From Gonatopus flavifemur (Eukaryota; Arthropoda; Insecta; Hymenoptera; Dryinidae): a DNA stretch of 64,000 bases. The stretch is from positions 1 through 64,000 of the forward strand of contig JAFFJZ010000091.1 in NCBI GenBank assembly GCA_018340375.1, in the 5' to 3' direction. The notes below the pieces were generated by a model. The model made no database searches. It was not told the DNA's origin and was given only the letters and a program-made list of their open reading frames with translations. Shown piece after piece: positions 21,616 to 32,800 of this stretch. Within the stretch, counting starts at the first letter, position 1, and each line of letters starts with the position of its first letter. The position numbers were made by a program, and so were the translations under genes.

Positions 21616-22700
21616 TCCTTTTCGCATCACCCAGGAGGTAAAGTACAAGCGAATGCGTTTTTTTTTCCAACCCTGAGAAGAAGAATAGCTCAATTCCAGC
21701 CAGTAATACGAATCCATCGATTTTTAATTCAGATCGAAACGATACCTCAACTAAGAAAGAAGAAGTTGTAAACTGTATATCTTACAGAATCTCTATTTGG
21801 ACGATTTTGAAATAGTTTGAGCTACCAGAATTTGAGTCGATTTTATAACAGTACATGTGAGATATGCCACAGCTCATGGATACCGTACTCTCCTGCTGTG
21901 AAATCAACTGAGATTGTGATAAGTCGGACTATTTTTCGAAATCATTCAAATTTAGACTTCATAAGATGTAAATTTTACAACTTCCTTCCCTGGGTGTAGC
22001 GTATCGAAATCAGAATGGGGTTCGATAGAATCGATGTGTTTGACATTGGATCTATATTATAATGACATTCGCTTTCTGGTTGGCGTCTAGAGCCAATATA
22101 AATGATGTATCCCGCATCACAATTTTGGATCATTCTTTTGGATCATTCTGCAAGATATATTGAAGAATTTGAAGGGAAGTCTCTTAAAACACCAAAAGGT
22201 AGCTCCGAAGTCTTGATGTGAGATTCCTCATGGTTTTCTAAATGTATCTTTTAGAATTCCTGAAAACATCTCCCATAAGATATTTTCGAGTTGTCTTTAG
22301 GTGCGCCATAAGACATGTTCCAGAATTCCGAGAAATCTTCCAGAATGTTCTTGTAGAGTTCCCCAGAATTGTGATGTGGGAACTCATTATGATTTCTCCG
22401 TTCTACCTTTTTCTCAGGGTTAACGTGGTATCCCCAGTAGGCCTATTCCACGATACTTTCTCTTTAGCAATGAAAATTGCTGTTTACATCCCGAGTCGCG
22501 TGGTCCTTGTTGCTCCATCATGATGCCTGAAACACTACAAAACAGTAAGTGCAGTAATGAATAGACTGCCTGACTCTCGCCCGACAGCCTGGGGGGGAGG
22601 GAGATGCTATACGGACGGAGGAAGAAGCCTCACTAACAAAATGGGATTGAAAAGTCCTCCTCTTCTAAAATATTTCTAAAAGATTATCGTTGAATTCATT
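21616..22700. other. Central spacer, no recognised gene
   Basis: No supported exon. Short frames here lack family signatures. A stretch around 22235-22370 contains 'cttttagaattcctgaaaacatct' words reminiscent of the MITE family at 10280 and 58470. Confidence 0.35.
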
Positions 22701-22783
22701 TTGATGAAGAACATAATAAACAATGAGGAATGTTGCGATGCAAGAATCAGAAGGGGAATTAGAAATACTACCTCATCAACTAT

Positions 22784-22784
22784 G

Positions 22785-22848
<64 letters not shown>

Positions 22849-22850
22849 AT
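22784..22850 (+). repeat. TA microsatellite followed by GT run
   Basis: A perfect TA dinucleotide run of about 50 bases passes into TG repeats. It is a simple repeat; the open frame across it is meaningless. Confidence 0.95.
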
Positions 22851-22949
22851 GATGTGCCACTGTACCGTTTGTGTTTCGTAATGTATAACGGAGATTATCC
22901 ACAAATTGGGAGAAGAAGCAAGATACATTTCGGGGATGTTTTCTGAACT

Positions 22950-23488
22950 TTCAGAAATCCTCCCCTACGTTCTATAAAGATTCAATAAACGCTCCAGTGG
23001 CACGTTGTGCTGTCTGGGTGTTCGATGATCAAGTTTACATGTGCAATATCGACGTCCTCGATATCGCAATGAAACTGATTCGTCGATATGAAATGATGGA
23101 ATCCGAGACCTATCAAAAATGTCCTAGATGAATAATCGAAAACTAACAGAGATGCACGATCTAAGATTAATACGCCGTGGTTCGTCAGCCCCACAGTATT
23201 TAGAGACTCCTAAACAGTCGGAAAACCTCCCTTCCCTACGTTCTATAGACCTCCTATCAACGTCCCAGTGGCACGTTGTACTGTCTGGGTGATCGATGAT
23301 CAAGTTTACATGTGCAATATCGACGTCCTCGATATTACAATGAAACTGACTCGTCGATATGAAATTATGGGATCCGATCATAACCTATCATAAATTTCCT
23401 AGATGAATGATCGAAAACTAAGGGAGATGCACAATCTAAGATTAGGACCCCGTGGTTCGTCACCTCCACAGTATTTTGAGACTCCAAA
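22950..23488 (+). repeat. Tandem duplication of about 269 bp
   Basis: Two adjacent diverged copies (about 22950-23218 and 23219-23488) share blocks such as 'cagtggcacgttgt', 'gatcaagtttacatgtgc', 'aatatcgacgtcctcgat' and 'ccgtggttcgtca' in the same order. No protein is evident. Confidence 0.85.
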
Positions 23489-23703
23489 CCCTCTTAGAAT
23501 ATGTGCGTGGATCAATCAATCAATTTTCATAGAAAAATTAATCCAAAGATGATGAAATGTGGAATGCAACCAAAGGAACCTCAATGTAGAAATTGTGAGC
23601 TTGAAAATGAAATCGTAAAAATACTCATCCGAATTGAGTGGAAAATACTACATTACCCTGCGTACAGATGTAATCCACTTGGCTTTTCCGATGATTTTGA
23701 ATC

Positions 23704-25877
23704 CTACTTTTCTTTCCTACTTTTCAATAAATATTTGATGACACAACTGGAATTTAATGTTTCAGGACTCAATTTATTCCTCTTTTTAGTTTTAATATCC
23801 GGAATCATGGAGAACGCCCTTTCTGCTGCGGCCATAGAATGAGGAAGAGTCCTAATTGCAGAGGAAAGTGTTCGGAGGTTCGGAAATCGTATATCTTCTT
23901 CACTTGTACAAAGAGAACTAATTCTAATCCACGTTTGATCAAAATCAAGCTTCGATAAATCGCGTCTCAATGTGAGATCCAAAAAGTACATAGAATTCCA
24001 TTCTTCCCTTCAGAGAATTTTCATCGAAACCACCCAATTTCCGACTAGCGTAAATAATCATCGATGCAGTTTTTTGTCGATCCGGTTCGAATAAAGCAAT
24101 TTCCGTTTTCAATGCAGTGAGAGAATACAAAAAGGGATCATGTGTGGGAAGTCGTTTCAAAATTTCTGTAGAAGCAGTGATGTGAAATTTCAAACAATTT
24201 TGGCGTACTTCATTCACTTTTGAAATATTTTCAGGGTCAAGATTTTCCAAATATTCTCCGCATTCACTGCCTACGTCGATATCTTCCAAAGCTAATTGGT
24301 TCGCGGGTAAAGAAAAATTTACACACTTGATCAAGTCCAAGTGATTGAGTAGCGCGGGTTTTGAAAAATTTTCTCAAGAAAAACACTTACAAATCAAGTG
24401 AGCGTGGTTGCAATAAATGTACCATTGTTTGTTCTCTCTGAAAGGATGCACTATAGTTATTGAATTGATCCAGAGTATACGATAGGTATAGAAAGTACGC
24501 TTGTATCGCAGGATCCTTCAAAAGATTCAATAATTTTTCAGCAGGTTGACAACGATCAGAAACCACCTGTTCAAATAAAAAGTTTTCCAAAGTAGTCCAA
24601 TTCTCTAAGATTCTCACAATGCATTGATGACGGGTTAACCAACGAGTTTTCGCGAATTTTAAGATCTGTAGATCACTTTCTTGGAAACTATCCTGAAAAT
24701 CTTTGAATATCGCAGTTCTCTTGGGACTACCATTGATGAAAGTAGCCAAACCTGCAATCAGTTGCTCGCACTCTGGTGGGATCATGGCACAAGCAGCACT
24801 TGCTGCCAAAGCGGAAGAATGACAAACACATGGGAACATCAAAACCTGTGGATTTTTTTCCATCAATTTTGTTTTGAAAGAAGATTCATTTCCCATCATG
24901 ACAGACGCGTTGTCAGTACCTAATGCAACAATATTGCTAATCGGAATCTGAGTTCTCCACAATGTATTCCTAAAACTTTCAAACAATTTCGAAGCGGAGC
25001 AATCAGCAGCGTCTAAATGAATCATTTGCAATGATTCACATCTGACTTCTAACGTATTTGGTTCGATATAACGAGCCATGAATGTCATCCATTTATCGTT
25101 CGTTATATCTGACGTTTCGTCTTCGTGAACTGCAAATTTTGTGTGGCGTAAAACATCCGATAATCGGTTTGTTTCTTGAACGCAAATAACCCTATTCACA
25201 ATATTTGTCAATTTTGTACGACTCATCGTCATTTTTTCAAGCACTTCCGGTTCCTTCCCTATATCTTGCATAAGGAGTAAGAGGTCCTTTGCATGACTAT
25301 AAGGAATACTTTTTTTTGCGAAAATTGTCGCAAAACGAATTTCTGCTATTTGAACTTTTGTTTTGAGATCTAGAGGCTCATCATCCGGATTTGAACTCTC
25401 TAATCCAATTGTTTGCTGGCATTTTGAAGAAGCGTAAAAAGAGGCAGCATTCAATTGAGGAGGATTTGGATCTTGGGAACATCCCAAACGATCATCATTC
25501 AAAGAAGAGGATGTAACGGGATTTTCCAATCTATCGTCAGCTTTTCGCAAAAACCTATCTGAATTTTCGACTGAAATTTCATCAAAAAAAGAATGAACAT
25601 CTGATCCGCGACTATTATTATCATTATCCCTAACAGAAGGAGAATTAGATCCTTGGAGAAGATCTGAATTCTCATACCCCTCACAAACGGCACCCGATTG
25701 ATCAACGGTATCATTCATTGAAAAGTCATCACGGCATGGAGGAACAGCATCGGCCCCATCTACAACGATCCTATCACCAAAAGACTGAGGAATGGAATTG
25801 ACACATTGCCCTCCTGGTGATATCCCATCAAGAGATGGAACATCCGAAACAGAGGAGCACAAAATTTGCAAGTGCAC
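23704..25877 (-). pseudogene. hAT transposase, broken by a stop and frameshifts
   Basis: The first frame (25877-24387, 496 codons) has an acidic, Ser-rich N-terminus, then the hAT catalytic core: DETSDI near residue 252 (first Asp region), GTDNASVMMG near 319, the CVCHSSALAASAAC motif, and TRWLTRHQ near 411. It ends at a TAA. Similarity resumes after a further frame change (24340-23945: VNFSLPANQLALEDIDVG...), then shifts again near 24000 into 23991-23704, which carries the C-terminal dimerisation motif LPHSMAAAERAFSMIPDIKT (catalytic Glu in AAAER). So there are at least three lesions: a nonsense codon and two frameshifts. The first codon is GTG inside a decayed satellite unit, so the true start, and any BED finger, is missing or upstream. 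It belongs to the flanking CAGTG-ended arms and would have been their transposase. Now inactive. Confidence 0.85.
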
Positions 25878-26090
25878 TGTTTCAAAATGTACCTCAAAAG
25901 TACTGTTTATTTTTAATTCCAGGAGATTTCAAATTGATTGGCCTATATGCCACGGAAACAAATTTTTTCATCAATTTGTCACAGGATTTGTTGAAATTCG
26001 CAGTCAAACTTCTTCAAAAACATTTCCCTAAAATGCTATCCATTTTCCATTACAGCACCGAGAGAAATGGATTATGCAAATCGCATTGTA
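25855..26090 (-). repeat. Degenerate satellite unit beside the transposase start
   Basis: Contains diverged forms of array words in array order: 'ttgcaagtgcactgtttc', 'gatttcaaattgattggcct', 'atatgccacggaaacaaat', 'catcaatttgtcacagga'. It matches the inverted-array orientation of the right arm, so satellite units flank the transposase on both sides. Confidence 0.7.
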
Positions 26091-26603
26091 GAACTTCAGA
26101 TACAAACTGTTAATATATGTATGTTCAGGGATATTAACTTTTTCTTTAGTACTGAAATACGAGATTCTCACGGTTAAACTGTATGTTATTATAGGAAGAA
26201 TATACTTCCCATAAAAATCCGTATTTTAATCATAAGAATCTCTGTTACTTGCAAAGACGGAATGAAAATTTCAAAAACAGTATTATATGGACCAACAGAA
26301 TGTATAGTTATCATTGAAATCCGTATTTCGATCATAAGAATCACTGTTCCTTGCATCTATGAAATCGAGATTACAACAATAGTATTATACGGACCAACAA
26401 AATACATAGTTATGATGAACAAAAATCTTTTATTATATTCATCATCATAATCTCCCTTCTTGATGGAAGTCAAGTACAAACTATAAGAATCGTGAGATGT
26501 GGACATTTTGAAGAGTTGACGTGCTCTAAGTAAGGCTATAATTTTCATTCCAACTTGTAAGCAAGCCACGATAGCCGTGCGGCTGAGGTGACCGACGCTA
26601 CCA
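26091..26603. other. Spacer with diverged internal duplication
   Basis: Two related segments (about 26205-26300 and 26315-26410) share 'tcataagaatc(t/a)ctgtt' and 'agtattata(t/c)ggaccaaca'. No exon is supported. Confidence 0.5.
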
Positions 26604-26889
26604 ACCCGCCCAGATAACACACGGAGATTCCTTTTTCAAGAGCAAGAATAGAACTCTTCAAGAATTGTTTTCGAACTAGTGAATTCATATGGAGCTCTGG
26701 ATGTGTTCAATCTGTCGGACATTAACAAGCTCTTTGAGAATATCGGAAGTATTGTTTGAGTACGCCCAAAGAACTTGTTAATGTCCGACAGATTGAACTC
26801 CTCCAGAGCTCTATATGAATTCATTAGTTCTTGAAGAGTTCTATTCTCGCTCTTGGAAAAGAATTCTTCGTGTGTTATCTGGGCGGGTT
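26604..26889. repeat. MITE with AACCCGCCCAGATAACACAC ends
   Basis: A complete palindromic copy. Ends AACCCGCCCAGATAACACAC and its inverse; the inner 'ttcaatctgtcggacattaa' is mirrored by 'ttaatgtccgacagattgaa'. Its outer half belongs to the right arm, and the corresponding left-arm copy (21340-21528) is truncated in the middle. Confidence 0.8.
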
Positions 26890-27209
26890 CATGTCCTGAG
26901 GAATATCTTTTTTTCCGATTTCATATTATTCTTTTCTTATTTCAAGCAACTGAAGATGTAATTGTAATAATCTTATATTATAATAGGAACTAACTTTTTT
27001 TCCTTGCTGTTATCATATTGATATATCACTGGTTGACAGTACCATCTATACCCCGAAACAAACACCTTCATCATAAATGGATACTCGTACTTATAACACT
27101 TATAATCTAGATACTTATCCTCATACTCGGAAATATATTATCAAATATTCCAGCCTTCATGATATTTGTCATACTCCTTAGAATCCATTGCTCTCCGTGA
27201 GGAAATTCA

Positions 27210-27650
27210 GAATCGATCGGTCTATATTCCACGGAGACAAAGTTTCGAAATTTTTTATCAATTCGCCGAAGGGTTTGATGGAATTTGCAAGTATAATTTT
27301 TTAAAAACATTCCTCCGAAGTGATTTCATTTTTCATTTCAGTATATTGCGAATCGATCGGTCTTTATTCGATGGACACAAGTTTCTGAAATTTTTCCCAT
27401 CAATTTGTCACATGAATTGATGGAATTTGCAAGTACACTCTTTTAAAAACGTTCCTTCGAAGTGAGATTCATCGTTTTTCTTTTCAGAAGATTTCGAATC
27501 GATCGGTCTATATTCCACGGAGACAAAGTTTCGAAATTTTTTTATCAATTCGTCAGAGGCTTTGATGGAATTTGCAAGTATACTTTTTCAGAAACGTTTC
27601 TCCGAAGTGCTATTCATTTCTCATTTCAGAAGATCTTGCATCGATCGGTC
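27210..27650 (-). repeat. 142-bp tandem array, right arm
   Basis: The inverted unit boundary (GATCGGTC) ends at 27222, 27362, 27508 and 27650, spacings 140, 146 and 142, in the same A/B alternation as the left arm. Short open frames across it are by-products of the repeats. Confidence 0.85.
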
Positions 27651-28081
27651 TGCACAGTAAAAAAAATTCCGTCATTGTGTAAAAAAGAAGTACGTGTTCA
27701 AATTCAAGTGTTGAATATTTAACACTTTTGTGTGTTCATTTAACACACTGATCAAATGCTGTTCGATCGATTCATTTTCAACACATTGAAATGTTATTCG
27801 AGTTCAAATTAACACTTTGTGAGTGTCACTTTGGAATCAACACACGTTGAGTGTGAAGAAAAATGGTTAACATTCGCTTGTGTGTCAAATTTGACGAAAA
27901 ATTTTCCACTGTGTATATCTCATGGACACGAATATTTGGGAAATTTCCAATCGACTCGAACCTGTACTTGGTCGAATCCGCAAGTGCAGTCCGAAAGATC
28001 AGGATTATTGATAACATGACGATGTAATGACATAAAAAATAATAATCGGATGTGAAATTTAATTATCCACCAGAGAGATGG

Positions 28082-28170
28082 CAAAAAAAAAATGAAATGT
28101 CTCCCACAGAGAATCGAACCCGACCGTTCTTCCTCAAGAACCATGTCTTTTGCCGCTAGGCTATGGGGTC
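28082..28170 (-). other. tRNA-like Pol III promoter block, right arm
   Basis: Inverted copy of the left-arm block: A box TAGCCTAGCGG (inverse of 28153-28163) and B box (inverse of 28110-28120), with a T-run downstream on the minus strand. It differs from the left copy at one A-box base and at one base of the central loop, both compatible with the A-box consensus. Transcription from both blocks would run inward, toward the satellite array and transposase. Confidence 0.6.
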
Positions 28171-29134
28171 TTGTGATATTCCGATCCACATACTACGTCT
28201 ATGAAGTAATGCAGCGAAGGAAAGAGACTGATAGTGCGTGAAATGATGAAATATCAATTTGAACGCTCAACATAATTATTCAGTCCATTGAAAATAATTT
28301 GCACTCAATCAATTGAATATTCAGTCTTATTATTTTGATGTTGATCAACATCTGATAATCGATGCTGATTTGATTATCCTCATTGGAATGTCATAGTGAT
28401 CTCTGAAAATTAATTTATCAGGGAAAACTATCTTAGAATTTTTCAACCATCGATTGATTGACAATTCTAATGAAATTCATTGAAAAATCATCGAGATTTA
28501 AAATAATGATTAGAAATGCGTAACTATTAGAAAATTTTTATACAATACATACAGGAGTTCTTGAAAGCTTCATAATCAGTCATAAGATTAACCAATAATC
28601 TTATAAAATTTATGAAAAATAAATAATAATTGAAAAATTATTTACTTATATTCGATTTAAATTCAATTAAATGATGCTATGCATCAAATCTATATTTCAT
28701 CGTGATAATTCAATAATCAGTATTGAACTGGCTCTTTAATTGAAAAAAAAACGAAAAAAATATCGAAGGGCCCCGGCCGAGAATTGCCCGGGGTGCCGGG
28801 TAAGTCAGTTCGATACTGATTACAATAAAATTGTCGCTTGAAAGAGAAAAAGCGGTGAAACTTTTCGGTAAGTCAACCGAAAACCGCGTGGGCTTTAAAC
28901 TTTTCCCGATCTTGCACGGAGTTAGCCGATCGTAAAACATATTGAGAAGACAAAGACCGACGGATAGTTGGTTCTCCCTCGATTGTCCGAGTTGACTCGA
29001 AGTGAATCGACCGGTTCCGAATCACATGAATACGGGTTTCAATGTGTGCGTACACCCGGCTGGAATGGTGGGGACGAGAAATGGTCAGATGGAGAGGGTA
29101 AATCGACTCGGTCGACCAAATGCTGGCATCACTG

Positions 29135-29460
29135 CTGCTATGTTGCCAAGGTGTGACTACACCAGTTATAAATTTGAATACATCTCCGTTTTTATTGGTC
29201 GACATTTCTTCACCGTTCATGACTGTTCCAATCAAGAATCAGGAAACACCATTTCTCCCTCCCACTGCTTTCCGAGTATTTGATGTGCGTATGCCTTTAT
29301 TGGAGATCACTGTCTTCGTTGCTGTTTCGTTTTCAATATCATTCTACACGCTTACAACGGACATTTTGAAAATCAGTTGAGAGATATATCGAAATTCATT
29401 GGAAAATCAGCACTGCCGTCCGTTTTAGAGAAGTGGAAGATCAGCGATTGTTAATGAAAG
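29135..29460 (+). other. Flank and candidate 5' UTR exon of the DUF4806 gene
   Basis: A sequence ending TTAATGAAAG|GTATGT at 29460/29461 is a good donor. Spliced to the acceptor at 29871 it gives an in-frame TGA two codons before the ATG at 29872. It would also create an upstream ATG (29453) whose nine-codon frame overlaps the main start. The hAT element therefore ends only about 300 bp from this exon. The exon's 5' limit is not visible. Confidence 0.45.
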
Positions 29461-29871
29461 GTATGTAATTAAAATTATATGGAACATAATAACATGATTG
29501 AATGTGATATTGTATGAGAATATTCCTCAAAAACTGATTTTGAATGTTCCATTTGAGGTCAATTCAATCATTCATAATAGTTTTCCGTATTATTCGTATT
29601 AGCGATCAAGTTGCCACTTTATCATGAAGTATAATTTTCGAAGCAATAATGAAACACTTTCACGATTTCTGTGTGAATTGAATTTATGGGGAGAATTGTG
29701 AAAATTATTAATGATATAACGATTTTTATTTTCATGAGAAAGTGTAGAATAAATTTTGATCAGGACAAAGTTAATAACTTGCAATGAAATCTTTTCTGTT
29801 ATCCATGTTTTCCGAATGATATTGAATTGCAAAATTTTTATGAGTAAGAATAATTCTTCTTTTATTTTCAG

Positions 29872-32800
29872 ATGAAGTATTACGTATTATTTGATGAAGA
29901 CAGCTGTTTTGTTGCACCGGAAACATGGGTCGATGTTGAAGAAAAAAAATATCTTTGGCCTCCTACTGAAATCACATGCAAAAGAAGTATGCAAACTATG
30001 TTACCTACATCACAGTGGAAAGAAAGACGATGTAGAAAAATCATTGGACCATTACGTGAGTCTTATTGGAAAATATCTTCTAAGCAACATTTATTGAATA
30101 ATCAATTAATCATATATTCTTGGTAGTATGCTTGAACAACTGTAGTCAATTCGGAATTTCATGAAAAGAAATGAATCATTCATCATTATAATTGGGGTTT
30201 AAAAATGTACGTTAACAGTCGTACAATACATGCAGGTTACGACGAATGATTCGCATTTCTCAAAAATACTGTTTACTATTAACTGAATTTCTTGAAGGGC
30301 ACACATACAAATTGGTTTGCGTCTAACAATACTGCAAAGAGTCCTCTGCAGTTATGTAAAATGTAGTTTTCAAATTTTATAATGTAGCCAAGTTTTGCAT
30401 GATTCGAAACAAAGTCAAGAATTAATATTCAATTTTCGATGTATGTCATTGGTTACATATACTATATCATTCCAATGTTTATGTGTAAAGAACCAATCCA
30501 AGTGTGATAATAATGGAAGTGTCATAATACCAATGTGATTATTATCATGAAACATACACATAGGAAAAAGTTGGTTGGTGGTAAAGATTGGTTGAAAAAA
30601 TACTACATTTGATTGTATTCCGTAGGAAAATTTTCTTCCATTGAGTGCAAAAAAGTCCCATTTTTTCCCCAATAAGTAGGGAAAAAATAGGACTTTTTTG
30701 CACTCGATGGGGGGAATTTTCCTACGGGATAGTAAAAATAGTTACATTTCGACCTCATGCAACATGGTTTATCATCAAAATCAATATATTTCCTAATGAA
30801 GAGTGAAAAGATTATATGTTATTGATTTATAGGAAGTATGGTAAGTAATTTTGTTGATAAATTATGATACTTAACCTCACAATGTGAAGTTTTCCTCATT
30901 TCGTTATGAAGTGCAGTAATTTTATAGAAGACCTTTTTCTTCGTATGTTATAATCCTACAAAAACACTTCATAAAAACATCATCCCTATCAAAAGATTTA
31001 CAAGGAATATTTTGTACAATGTGTGTCTGTGTCTGTGTGCGTGCGTGCGTGTGCGCGCGCGCGCGCACGTGTGTGTATAGGGTTTCCCGGAACTCAGATT
31101 TTATGAGTGGCTTCTGCATCAGGAACTCAGACGATATTTCCTCTACCACTTTTTCATTCAAAGCTTAGTTTCCGAGATATGAGCGTTTTTTTTTTCAAAG
31201 TTGAATCCTTCAAAAACCTTACATGATACGTATTTGAGGTTCGATAGAACCAAGAGATTCGATAGAACGAAACTATTCTGATTCCGAGAGGTATTCATGA
31301 AGCATTCTTGGATTTTCAGTTCCCGAGTTATAGCGGTTTGAAAATTCGAGCATTTCAACCAATCAGGACTCAGCACATTCAAACCACTACAACTCGGGAA
31401 CAAAAAGTCGTAGAATGCTTCATGAATACCTTTTGGAATCGAATTTTTTCCGTCCCATCGAATGGAGCACCTATCATGTGAGGTTTCTGAGAAATTCGTG
31501 TGAAAAAAAAAAACAAAAAACACTAATATACACTGAGAAAAATGTTCATTTATGATTTCCCATCGTCGTTGGTATTTTGAGGATATAACCTGAAAATTAT
31601 GAAATATACTATCGAGTGTGTGTGAACTTTCCGGCAATCGCTAGCTATCTTCAGTCATTTTCGTCGTGAATATTACTCGTTCGGAGGTAGATGCAACCAA
31701 AATGGCAGTACAACGTACCAACCATGAAGAATAGAGAAAAGGAGTACGATTGAAGCCTGTTGGCTACAACGGAAAACGTCCGTTCAATCATAAGCGAGTT
31801 AATGTCAAGTGTCAGCATCGATAGCGTTTTTATTGCTAAGCACCGTTTTCTTATTGGTTATTTGCTTGGTTTCCAAGGTCACGTAATAGTTCAATAGGTT
31901 CTTGTTGACATCAGCGCCGTATCAGCGGCAAATCTAGCTTCCCATTTTTCAGACACTCAGAATGTACGTCGATCGTACTCCTTTGCTCTATTCTCCATGG
32001 TACCAACTTTGACAGTACATTTTATGGTTTTCAGGTTATATCCTCATTTTACCATCAATGATGGTAAATTGTACAAGGAAATTTTTCTCAGCGTACCGGA
32101 AGCTAAGCTTCAAATGAAGAAGTGGTAGAGAATAAATTGTCTCAGTTTTTGATGCAGAATACACCCTTAGAATCCTTCTGATGATTTCTGGGACACCTCG
32201 TATAAAATAATGCCATTGTAAGTCAAAAAGAGGGGTCTGTATTCATGTACATGTACATGTTGTTTCAAAACAATAAACGTTATATATAAAGAATTACTCC
32301 ATTTCTCAATAAATACTCAAATACAATCAAATGAACAACTACTATGTTATTCCGATTATTCTCTTACACTTATTATCATAACATCGCTACCATCATGCCA
32401 CACGTCCAATCTAAAACGATTGTATTTTATTCATTTCAGTTGTTTATAAAAAACTAAACAGAACAAAATTATTATTCCAACAATATATCTCGAAACAGCA
32501 TATAAATAGGTGATTCATTTTTTTTGTTATGAGTTTTTATCAATTATTTGACGGTCTTGCCCATTTAAGTACATGTACAAAGCCTATATTAGAATATATT
32601 CTTTTTTTGCGTAGGAGTGCAGAATAATTTTTTCCAGGTTTTGGTGAGATGTATATTTCAATAAATTATTCTTTTTATTCAGTCACATTAGAAGCAGCAA
32701 TACAAACCGAAAAAATGTGTGTCACTGTCGACACTGGTGAGGACACAGAAGCAATATTGGAAAAAATCAAAGCTATGGGGGATTACGCCAATAAAAAAAG

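Larger units (their letters stand above)
14985..29134. mobile_element. Giant foldback-like hAT element
   Basis: The element begins CAGTGATGCCAGCATTTGG (14985) and ends with the inverse (to 29134). The flanking 8 bases are CTGCTGTG (14977-14984) and CTGCTATG (29135-29142), a 7-of-8 match. CAGTG-type termini and an 8-bp duplication are hAT hallmarks, and a broken hAT transposase lies between the arms. Arms pair colinearly: left 14985-21528, minus two insertions (LINE 15841-18805; TIR element 20246-21174), with right 26695-29134. That makes each arm about 2.4 kb, far longer than the tens of bases normal for hAT. The arms carry a tRNA-like block, a MITE and a 142-bp tandem array. An alternative is an inverted genomic duplication around a hAT gene. 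The termini and flanks argue against that. Confidence 0.75.
26695..29134 (-). repeat. Right arm of the giant palindrome (uninterrupted)
   Basis: Mirrors the left arm with no LINE and no 929-bp element, and so records both empty sites. It shows the GC-rich block 'ggccccggccgagaattg' near 28769, the tRNA-like block, the embedded MITE (27653-27913) and the 142-bp array. Confidence 0.8.

Noticed and set aside
14985..29134. Polinton/Maverick or large DNA virus-like element, suggested by size and long arms
   Set aside because: No polymerase, integrase, capsid or ATPase frames between the arms; the only protein gene is a hAT transposase and the target repeat is 8 bp.
14985..29134. Ordinary inverted segmental duplication or assembly mirror
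   Set aside because: Arms end exactly at CAGTG with a near-matching 8-bp repeat and differ by two clean insertions and scattered bases. Long reads would still be the decisive check.
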